NCBI GenBank assembly: GCA_034231615.1
Contig: CM067298.1
Span: 6,802,640 to 6,866,639, forward strand
DNA from: Meghimatium bilineatum
Taxonomy: Eukaryota > Mollusca > Gastropoda > Stylommatophora > Philomycidae
Reading direction: 5' to 3'
Length of the DNA stretch: 64,000 nucleotides
Positions 44,464 to 56,400 of this stretch are shown here, piece after piece. Position 1 is the stretch's first letter; each line of letters begins with the position of its first letter. Under the pieces are notes generated by a model. It did no database searches and was not told the DNA's origin. It saw only the letters and a program-made list of their open reading frames with translations. Made by a program: the position numbers and the translations under genes.

Positions 44464-47400
44464 CTGTAAAAATAAATTTTAAAAACATATGTACCAGAAT
44501 TTACAATCTTTAACAATATGTTTACTAGAAATGTATAACAATATGTTTACTAGAAATGTATAACAATATGTTTACTAGAAATGTATAACAATATGTTTAC
44601 TAGAAATGTATAACAATATGTTTACTAGAAATGTATAACAATATGTTTACTAGAAATGTAGAACTATTCAAAAATAAACATAATTTTGTTGCTCTATGTT
44701 TTACTCTTAAGGAGTGAAAGCTAGATTTCTTCTTCAGCGTTCATTCTCAAACTCCTGCTGGGTCTCTCTTGTAGAAGGACCATGATCCTACTAGATTTCC
44801 AGCAGGATGTAGTTCAGAGAATGGAAATGTGTTGTGTTGCCATTTTATTTGCACAAATGGCCCTACACATCCATCTTCTACAAGAAAGCTAGATTTAATT
44901 GTAGTAACTGTCCATGTTTCTCAGGACCATGTGTCACTGGGTCATGTGTTGCTGGGCCATGTTTTTCATGAAAGAATTGCATCACTGTAATACAATGCAT
45001 TTTACAAGACACAATGAAGAAGGTTTGAGGTTGAAGCATCAATTTAATTAACCTTTAGCATGCTGTCAGCGTATTTTTTGCACCAGACTCAATGTAGGTT
45101 CATGTTAAGCAGATGTGGCCTATTATTTACAGAACTAATCTTATACATTATTTAATGAGACAAACTTTTGCTAAAGGGGCATACAATACTGCATCAATCG
45201 ATCTGCACATAACACACTGAGAGGCCCCCCTACCCACTTCCATGGAACATCCTTTGGGTGGGGGCTCTCAGTGCATTACGCATAGATCAAATTATCACTA
45301 GAGACGGTTCATGTTTTTATCTCCGTGTCATGGAAGCTCAATGAAATCAAATCTACTATTTAAAACATGGACTGTTTTCACATGATGAGGCCACATTTGT
45401 GTAACATGTACCTCAATGTATTTTAAGTCAGTATGGAGCTTTAATGCACCCATTGCTATGCACCTGTTTCAACAAGGAACTCAAGACTGTAAATTAATGC
45501 CATTCATCAGAGAAACACAGTAATCAGAATTATACAAAATTTAAATTCCTCTCTGGTATGTATTAAATTTAAATTCCTCTCTGGTATGTATTAAATCTTA
45601 TGGTTACTGTAGAATGTTAGTGAACATTATTCAGCTGTTATTTACAATCTGTAAAAATTGAAATGCTGCCATTTTTGAAGAATATTTATATATAGGTCCA
45701 TTAGACCCAGGTGAAAATGTTAGTGAGATTGACACATTTTGTTTATTTTTACAGATGATATTATGAACATCTTAGTTTGGCTATGAAACGACATCAGAAT
45801 TAGAATATGCCTAGGCATTTAGTGACATTTAATCATATTCTGCATTGACTATATCAAACAAGAATAGGTGTATCATTTAAGTTTGTGGTTTTGATTTTGC
45901 ATTTTTCATCTTCACCATTTTTTCACATATCACACATACATCAACAAAACTTACTTCATTATATTCCGTAATGCTTTGCTAATTTCCATTAAAAAAATTA
46001 TTATAAAAGAGCTCCAAAAACTAAATTTATTTTGGTTTTTTAAATACCCTTCATAAAAACAGGTAAAGTTAACAAAATTATTACAGTGGCAGGGAAAAAT
46101 AAGGCAATTTGGACGCAGTCAACAAACAATAAAAAAAAAGTAAAAATAATTGTACTATCACAAAGGCATTAGATGGCAATCATTCAACAGCAGAGACATC
46201 CAAGGTAGCAATCTCTTTCTTTATTTTTGATTGTTACTCCTTTATGCCTTGTAATGCCAGGGATAGAAGGGTTCTCTGGAGATGGCTTCTATTGTGTGTT
46301 TCATATATGTATGATTTTGTTGCCTCTTTTATTTCTGTAATCCATCATTTGTGAGGTCTGCTACTGACTTTGTATCCATCATGGGGTGGCGGTTGCTATC
46401 CATGTTTGCCCAAATGGAAGTAAAGTTTGGTGTTTCAGTGTTTTCTAAAAGGAGTATGTGATTTCTTTTGTGAATGTGATAGATTAGAACACGGTTTAAC
46501 CATTTGGAGATGATGAAATGAAACAATACTGTGACTGGTCTATCAAACTGATAGTGTAGAATTAAAACACTCATAGGAAACATGGAGAGTTTTCAGAAAA
46601 TGACAATTCAAAAGCAACAATAATGTACGTATACACAAGTATTGTCATAGAGTATTGTCATATGTACATACCTATTATTGTCATAGAGTATTGTCATACG
46701 TACATACCTATTATTGTCATAGAGTATTGTCATACGTACATACCTACTATTGTCATAGAGTATTGTCATACGTACATACCTATTATTGTCATAGAGTATT
46801 GTCATACGTACATACCTATTATTGTCATATTTTAAAACAATATGGGGAATGAGAATGAAATAAATCAATATTGACAATAACACAGAAAGACTGTCCCTCC
46901 CCAAAATATAAATAAATGAACGATTGGTATTAAGACCAAATGGTTTAAGGGAACCAAAATGCAATATATAGCAATTTTCAAGGGTGTTTCTAGCACTATC
47001 ATTAGTGATATATGTTTTTAAAGCAGTGACCTGAATATCACAGACACCATCATCATTTAAATGTATATCGAAAGGAGTAGGTATTCTGTAGTTAATGGCA
47101 TGATAATGTAAATGATGTTACAGGATTTACATGTGAAGGCACCGTTGATAGTGTGTGACTTTAGGAAATGGAACGGAGAGGATCTGCACTATATAGGAAC
47201 ACCATTAACCACAGAATACCTAACATTGGAAGATTATGCATATGCATGGTTAGGATTTCTGTTTCTCATTGATGATTGTTGTGCGTTAATTATGCATACC
47301 TGCCAATGTACATAATATACTATTTATGTATTCATGTATTTTAAATATATAAAAACAATCATATAAGTCTAAATAAGAGTTTTAAAACACATACAAGAAA

Positions 47401-50400
47401 TAATAACATACTTTCAATATTATTAATTTATGTTTCAAACATGTAACACAAGAAAATAACATCATGTTTCAAACATGTAACACAAGAAAATAACATCATG
47501 TTTCAAACATGTAACACAAGAAAATAACATACACTGACGGTTATCAATGAGATCATTCTGCAATGGTACTTTTGTTTTTGATTCCATCTGGGTTATTGAA
47601 AGGTCTTGGCGTAATTCAAAGATTTTTCTTGTTAATTCACGATTGCGCTTTTTCAGTTTTAAAGCCTGAAATATAAATAAACACTCTGTACATTGCCATT
47701 CAATATTATTGATACTATACATTGTAGTTAGTAAGTTAGTCATCGGATCATCTTCACTGCAAACTGGACATGTCCATAGTTGCTCTGATCTCTCCCTGAG
47801 TGTATCAATCATTACAGTTCTGCTGACAGTACAGGTCCTCTGTTGGTTGACCATCATTCTTCTGCGCCCTCCAAAAAATTTGCTTCCAGCAACACAGCAT
47901 TTCAAACCATGTTCTTTAATTCTGGCCATCGAAAAGAAATCATCAACCACACTAGTCTCAATCTCGTATGGTATATCTCTTATGGAGTTCAAAACATCAG
48001 CCCGATCCATTACCCCATTGCCCTGTGCCACAATCACGCATGATGCCAGTTGATCTGCTCTTTCATTGCCTCGAACACTCACATGTCCCGGCATGGAAAT
48101 AAATGTAACCACTTTCAACCTTGCCTTTCTCAAGGATTCAATCTACTGTTCATGAACGAGACCCACTTGTACCTTCCTAATCATACTCAAATAGTCACTC
48201 AAGATGCAGACCTGCGTTACCTTCTGTGAGCCTACCCACTCAAATGCCCTGGTCGCCGCCATAATCTCCATGGTCATGTTACTCATAGTCACAACAAAGG
48301 CCCCACTCTCTTCCCTGATTGTTTTACCTGTGCACTGAGCTGTGAAGGCTCAAGCACTGCAAACATATCTAATCACAGATCCATCAGTGTATATAATCAC
48401 TTCCCCTTCTTTGGCATTCTCACTGACCAAAGCCACTTCACAATTCTGGGCAAGTTGACCTGCCGCAGCAAGAGACATGTTTAAGCAATCTGATATATCA
48501 CTGCACCATCGTTGTCTTGTGCATCCTCTTCCCCTGTTGCCATTAACTCTGCCTTCATCTATTAATCTTTACATGCTGTTATGTCTCTCTTTATATGATA
48601 AAAAAAACACAGCTTTCTCATTAGGATGTAGTTAAGGAGCCAGCCTTCTTTAACGTTTATTGATCTTAACACTTCTTGATTTATCCTTTTAACTGTCCAT
48701 GAGATACATAAAATTCTCCTGTAGCATCTCATTTCAAAAGCAGTGATTCTCCTTGCTATTGTTTTATTTAATGTCCATGACTCACAACTATTAGTGATAC
48801 TCTGTACATTGTAGTTAAATGTTAGTGATACTCTATACATTGTAGTTCAATTTTCCTTCACACAATGAAGATTTATCTGATGACTAACTATAATAATTGT
48901 GATCTATTATACAATTTCCCTCATACAAAAACTAATAACAAAAATAATCATAATATTGTAAAATATTTACCTTCCTCCGGAAATCATTCTGAGCATTTCT
49001 TAAGTCTTCATCCAATTTTTTAATATATTGATCTTTAGCTTTCAAAATCTCATGAAAAGAATCTGTGATGTTTGATGACGCAGTAAATTGTTCCTCTGTT
49101 GTATCATTGCATCTTTCAGTTAACGTTTGAATCTGGTCCTGCAGGTCTAACTTATGACTTTCTGATATCGCTAACTGAAATATAAAAATTAGCAGTCTTT
49201 AAAATCATTGTCTGTACATTTTGCCCAGTGTTACCCCAGCCACCTACTTCCTGTTTAGGGTTGTTACCCTACACTGGAAGATTTATCAATTGATTTTCCC
49301 TAGTAGATGTTCAGTGCTACGTGATTACAAAAACTGTAAACAGTAGATGTAACAGTTACAGTAGATGTAACAGTTACAGTAGATGTAACAGTTACAGTAG
49401 ATGTAGCAGTTACAGTAGATGTAGCAGTTACAGTAGATGTAGCAGTTACAGTAGATGTAGCAGTTACAGTAGATGTAATAGCTACAGTAGATGTAACAGT
49501 TACAGTAGATGTAACAGTTACAGTAGATGTAGCAGTTACAGTAGATGTAGCAGTTACAGTAGATGTAGCAGTTACAGTAGATGTAATAGCTACAGTAGAT
49601 GTAGCAGTTACAGTAGATGTAATAGCTACAGTAGATGTAGCAGTTACAGTAGATGATATAGCTACAGTAGATGTAGCAGTTACAGTAGATGTAATAGCTA
49701 CAGTAGATGTAACAGTTACAGTAGATGTAACAGTTACAGTAGATGTAACAGTTACAGTAGATGTAGCAGTTACAGTAGATGTAGCAGTTACAGTAGATGT
49801 AATAGCTACAGTAGATGTAGCAGTTACAGTAGATGTAATAGCTACAGTAGATGTAGCAGTTACAGTAGATGATATAGCTACAGTAGATGTAGCAGTTACA
49901 GTAGATGTAATAGCTACAGTAGATGTAGCAGTTACAGTAGATGTAGCAGTTACAGTAGATGTAGTACTCACAGTAGATGTAGCAGCTACAGTAGATGTAG
50001 CAGTTACAGTAGATGTAATAGCTACAGTAGATGTAGCAGTTACAGTAGATGTAATAGCTACAGTAGATGTAGCAGCTACAGTAGATGTAATAGCTACAGT
50101 AGATGTAGCAGTTACAGTAGATGTATCAGTTACAGTAGATGTAGTACTCACAGTAGATGTAGCAGCTACAGTAGATGTAGCAGTTACAGTAGATGTAATA
50201 GCTACAGTAGATGTAGCAGTTACAGTAGATGTAGTACTCACAGTAGATGTAGCAGTTACAGTAGATGTAGCAGTTACAGTAGATGTAGTACTCACAGTAG
50301 ATGTAGTACTCACAGTAGATGTAGCAGTTACAGTAGATGTAGTACTCACAGTAGATGTAGCAGTTACAGTAGATGTAGAACTCACAGTAGATGTAGTACT

Positions 50401-53400
50401 CACAGTAGATGTAGCAGTTACAGTAGATGTAGTACTCACAGTAGATGTAGTACTCACAGTAGATGTAGTACTCACAGTAGATGTAGCAGTTACAGTAGAT
50501 GTAGTACTCACAGTAGATGTAGTACTCACAGTAGATGTAGTACTCACAGTAGATGTAGTACTCACAGTAGATGTAGCAGTTACAGTAGATGTAGTACTCA
50601 CAGTAGATGTAGCAGTTACAGTAGATGTAGAACTCACAGTAGATGTAGTACTCACAGTAGATGTAGTACTCACAGTAGATGTAGTACTCACAGTAGATGT
50701 AGCAGTTACAGTAGATGTAGTACTCACAGTAGATGTAGCAGCTACAGTAGATGTAGCAGTTACAGTAGATGTAATATCTACAGTAGATGTAGCAGTTACA
50801 GTAGATGTAGTACTCACAGTAGATGTAGCAGTTACAGTAGATGTAGCAGTTACAGTAGATGTAGTACTCACAGTAGATGTAGCAGTTACAGTAGATGTAG
50901 CAGTTACAGTAGATGTAGTACTCACAGTAGATGTAGCAGTTACAGTAGATGTAGTACTCACAGTAGATGTAGCAGTTACAGTAGATGTAGTACTCACAGT
51001 AGATGTAGCAGTTACAGTAGATGTAGCAGTTACAGTAGATGTAGTACTCACAGTAGATGTAGCAGCTACAGTAGATGTAGCAGTTACAGTAGATGTAATA
51101 GCTACAGTAGATGTAGCAGTTACAGTAGATGTAATAGCTACAGTAGATGTAGCAGTTACAGTAGATGTAATAGCTACAGTAGATGTAGCAGTTACAGTAG
51201 ATGTAATAGCTACAGTAGATGTAGCAGCTACAGTAGATGTAATAGCTACAGTAGATGTAGCAGTTACAGTAGATGTAGCAGTTACAGTAGATGTAGCAGT
51301 TACAGTAGATGTAGCAGTTACAGTAGATGTAGCAGCTACAGTAGATGTAGCAGTTACAGTAGATGTAACAGCTACAGTAGATGTAGCAGTTACAACAGAT
51401 GTAGCAGCTACAGTAGATGTAGCAGCTACAGTAGATGTAACAGCTACAGTAGATGTAGCAGCTACAGTAGATGTAGCTTCATTTTTTCTCTCATAGATGG
51501 TGGCAGTGACATAATTAGAGGCTATATAAGTATTTTAAAGATGGAGGTATTCTTCAAAAAAAAAAGTTCTCAAATTCATTCGAAGATCTTTTTTCACAAA
51601 CTCACTTTTGTTTATGTGATAGCATGATCATATAAGAAAGGTTGGTTCAGGCTAGTTTCCTTATTGCATCTATATGTTCTTTTGTGCTTTGGTTGGTTCA
51701 GGCTAGTTTCCTTATTGCATCTAGGCCTATATGTTCTATTGTGCTATAGTTGGTTGAGGCTAGTTTCCTTATTGCATCTATATGTTCTATTGTGCTTTGG
51801 TTATACCTAAAGGAGATGTCTTAACTCAGGAACAAAAGCCCTTCATGTATATATGGGTCTGACTGATTATCTTCTGTAAGTAGGGATAATCTCTGTTTTT
51901 AGAAACAGGAAAGGGGGTGTTAATTATGTATAATGTTGCAATGAACTACCTTCTCACAAAACTGAGACATAATGAGGAACGTAATCTTAAGCTATAATTT
52001 TTTTAGTTATCTAACTTCTAAAATTTCTTCTGGTTCATATTTCCAGAGTCTGGTGGGAAGGGGGTAGGGGTAGGTGGTTCATCAATCTGATTGATAAAAA
52101 TGTATAAATGTCAGAGGATATCTGACAAGGTTGAGAGTGCCACAGTAACAAAAAAGACAAGATAGCAACTATGTATTATTGTTATTATTAACTAATATAG
52201 CTAACAAATACTAAAACTAATGTCAATGAGAAATAACAACTTTTGTACAACTTACAGCCAACTCTAGTTCTTGTATTTTTACAACTTACAGCTAACTCTA
52301 GTTCTTGTATTTTTACAACTTACAGCCAACTCTAGTTCTTGTATTTTTACAACTTACAGCCAACTCTAGTTCTTGTATTTTCTGTTGAAGATCTTGTATT
52401 GATACTTTCATTAAATCCTCTTCTGCCTGAAAATTACAGAAAAATAATGACTAATGTGAACAACAAACCTTAATCAGGATACTATTAAAATATAGATATC
52501 TATGTAACATGTCCTTTAAGGGACGTTGTCAAAACTGCCACTCTGTAAGACTCTTGGTTCTGTGCAATGCACTCAGTCTTCCAGTGTCATATTAAGAAGG
52601 TCTTCGATGTCATCTGCCCGTCGTATTCTTTGTTTTTCCCTTGATTTCTTTTCTAGAACTGTTCCCTCCATGATTAATCTTTCTAAATCATTGTGTCTCT
52701 TTATGTCTGAAATATGTTAGCTTGTGCTTTGAAATATAGAGGTTTATTTTTTCTTCTTTCTACAGATTTTGAACAAATTAAATAAGCTTCCCAAAAATGT
52801 TCTTACATTTGAGGATCAGACATCAGTTTTGCCAGCTACAATACCACATTTACTAATCACACTTAGGGTGACACTGGGACACCTAGTATTTGTCAGGTCT
52901 ACAGGATCAGATTTTGTGCTTGAAGAGTTACATTTCATCTGATGAATGGCATCTGATGAATGGCATCTGATGAATGGCATCTAATGAATGGCATCTGATG
53001 AATGGCATCTAATGAACGGCATCTGACAAATCAAGCATCTGCAGTCACATGTCTTAGAAGCAACATTCCACAATGAGTTTTTATAAATACAAGTAAAGAA
53101 ATGAGAAATGTAATCAATAAAGTGCCATGCCAAGTGGCATAGGAAATCATGTTTCTCCACAACCCTTTGTCTTTTGTGTTGTTAGTAATTTCAGTAGGTG
53201 ATATCTTTCTGTGTCGCAACGACAACCTTTCCAGAAATTTATCTCTTTCTATTCCTCTGTCTCTTTTTTTCTTGATCTTTTTGGTTGTTCAAAATGTTAA
53301 AGTTTTGCTTTTCTCATCACATTCCCTAAAAATCTTGATTGTCTGCTTCAAATGTTTGCTATAATTTGTCTTTTTATTCCAGCATCTCTGTAGACTTCTA

Positions 53401-56400
53401 CATTAGTTTTCTTGGCTGTCCATGGAATTTTCATCAGTCTTCTAAAGAACCACATTCCAGTTTTCTCCAACTTATCTTGGGCACTTTTCTTCATCGTCCA
53501 TGTTTCGCATCCATAAAGAAAGATTGTTTAATAAGAATATTGAAATGTAATAAAGAAATGTAAAGCATACAATCAACACAATCAAGATGTGTGAAGTATA
53601 AATGTCTTTCTCATTGATATTTTGAAGCATTTATTCTAAATATTATTTTCTTATTGTTGCTGAAATGTTGAAGTTTATATTCTAAATGCTTTAAAAAAAA
53701 TTGACATATGATTTAAACGACTACTGTAATTAATATGCAAATGCAGACTGTTCTGACTTAGACATAACACTAAATGTCTGTCTACTACATTATATAATAT
53801 TGTATCATATAATACCATAAAATATTGGAAGGAAATATGAAGGTAACTGAAAAAAAGGATGACTAAGGACCACTTTTGCTACATAAATAAGCAGGAAGAC
53901 TGCTGCTCAGATGCATACTAATCCAAGAACATTGTTGGGGACATGGTACAGTTGAGAGACATGATACCAAATGTTCGAGTGTATAAGCTGAGTTTAGTAA
54001 ACTGTCTTTAACAAATTTGTCCGTCTTCAATCCAGATCTAAATCAAATTAAATTTTGTAAGATTTTGACAATAGAAATTCACTGAAAACATATGTTTTTA
54101 AAAGTTCCAGCCTATTTTTGTATTGTACGCATTTATGTGACCATCACCAGGAGAAAGGGATACTGGCAGCAAAAGTACAAGTGTCAAGAACACAAATCTC
54201 AGGACAGATGACAATGGACAAGGGGTACATTGTGAATTCCCTATATATGTATCTGCTGGATGAGTACACTATGGTGGATGAGACTGTCATGAAGAGTTTG
54301 AATCAATTTGGAATTTCTCAGGGAGATAGTAGAAGGGGAATACACAGCAGATTTCTGTGTATTGATTTTTAGTTTCCACAATTCACAGTATAGTGATATT
54401 GTGAGGAGAGCTCTGTTGATCTCTGCTTATGCCAGGATGGGATATCTATCAGTGGTCCAGATGGTAAGGTCATCAGCAAACAATGGTTTTGACACGTTGA
54501 GATGTTTGACTAGATCATCAGTGAAAATAAGGAAGAGTGTGCAGCTTAGATGGGAGCTTAAGGCAGTCCCTCCTCCAGTGTTCTATTCCAGGATAGTGTA
54601 CTGGCATAGCTGGTGGCTAAGGCTATGTTTGTCAGGAAGGCCTGTATCCATTTAGACATCTTTCCACCTATTCCCATTCTATTCATCAGCAGGGGTCCCT
54701 TTCTCCAGACTTTGTCATATGCTTGCTCGAGGTCTATGAACACTGATAATGTGCTTTTTCCTTCTTGGAAACCAGCCATACCATTTTGTGTGAATCTTAA
54801 GAGAGGGTCATCTGTGTGACATTTGCACCTGAAGCAAGCCTGGTTATTATCTAGACAGTCATAGTCTTCCAGCCACGAATATAGTCTGTCATTAACCCTT
54901 CTCTCAACCAGCTTGCCTATGCATGAGTTGAGGATATGGGCCTATAAAGTTTTAGTGTCTCTGTCGGTTTTCCTTTCTGAAGAATGGGGTTGATGGTTGC
55001 CATGAGCCATGCTGATGGCATCTGTCCCTCCTTCCATGTTCTATTAATAAACCATAGGAGTATTACTTTTGCCTTAGGTCCCAGCTTACATATCAATTAA
55101 TTTTTAATGTGATCTGGTCCTGGAGCATTATTTATAGCAAGTTTACATATTGCCATGTTCAGTTCTTGTATACTGAATAGGTCATTGAATGCGGCAATAT
55201 TGTTCTGATCTTAGGTGTTGAGCTTTTTGTAAGTATTTTGTCTAATTTCTTCCTTTGCTGTGACTTGGTAACATTTGCATAGAAATTGTTAAATGTATCT
55301 GCTTTCTTGATGGGTGGTGTTATTTCGCTGCTACAACCATCTACTATGGGTGTTGGATTGGTCTTTGTATATTTTCCCTCGAGATTATGCAATAGTCTCC
55401 AGGCTTTTCCTCTTCTTCTTCTTTCGTTCACTTGAAACATGTCTATATCTGTAATTCTGTCTCCTTAATAAAACTCACTGTCTTTTGTAGTTCATACAGT
55501 GTCACATAGAGGTTTGATTCCAGTGTTGTTTCCTCTGGCCAATATGTCTGCCTCAGCGTTTCATGCTCAGAACCCTCTTGAAGTATATGTTTGGCACTCT
55601 GTGATGCCTGTCCACATGTACACATGGCTGTGTTGCCAATCTTGAACTTTGTATACATGTGACTGCGGAGTCGGTTGTGTCCTGTTCTGAGACGTAGAAT
55701 TATAACTTGTTCTGGTCTGTTCATAATATGATAGTCATCTTGTGTTGGTGTTTGTGGCTTTCTTATTGACTTGATCATCTGTTTTTTCTGATGGTAGGTG
55801 ATTGGTATATCCGGTTGGTCTTCGGCAGCACCTTCCTTAGCCAGTTGGTCTGCTTTTTCATTTCCTGGTATTCCACAGTGAGAGGGTATCCACTGCATGG
55901 TTACCCTATACTGGTAAGACAATTCGCTAAGTAGTTTTTTCAAGTCTGTTAGTTTTTCAGACTGGAGAGCTTGAAGCACTGACCTTGCATCTGTCAGGAA
56001 TACCACAGGCTGTAGGTCAGAGTTAGAGTTCAGCAGTTTTTTAGCTGCCACACTAATTGCCTGGATTTCTGCATCATAATTATTGCAGAATTTTCCTGTC
56101 TGTGTTCTGATTGTATCTCTAGGCTTGTGTGCTTTTTATAGATACAGACATGTTTCCATTGTGTTTTGTGCGTGACATCCTGATTATCTGTGCACCTTTT
56201 GGCTGGATGCCTCCGTCATCAGCACTCTGCTTACTTGGGCAGGACTATGGTCCTGCTCGAATGGGACTGCCCGACCAGTCTTAGTTTCCAGCCCCTGATG
56301 GCTGAACTAAGCCCCATCACCACGGCACGGTGCTGGCCTTGATGGGGAGTCTCCAGGCTTTATTTCCTTCTCTTTTTAGATTTAGTTTGCTACATTTTTC

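Noticed and set aside
46608-46964. 118-residue frame with repeated NRYVRMTILYD
   Set aside because: 36-bp repeat read in one frame; similar frames exist on the other strand.
49300-51051. 583-residue Thr/Ser/Val repeat open frame on minus
   Set aside because: It is the translation of an 18-bp minisatellite inside an intron; the frame is open only because 18 is divisible by three. Mucin-like composition is a by-product.
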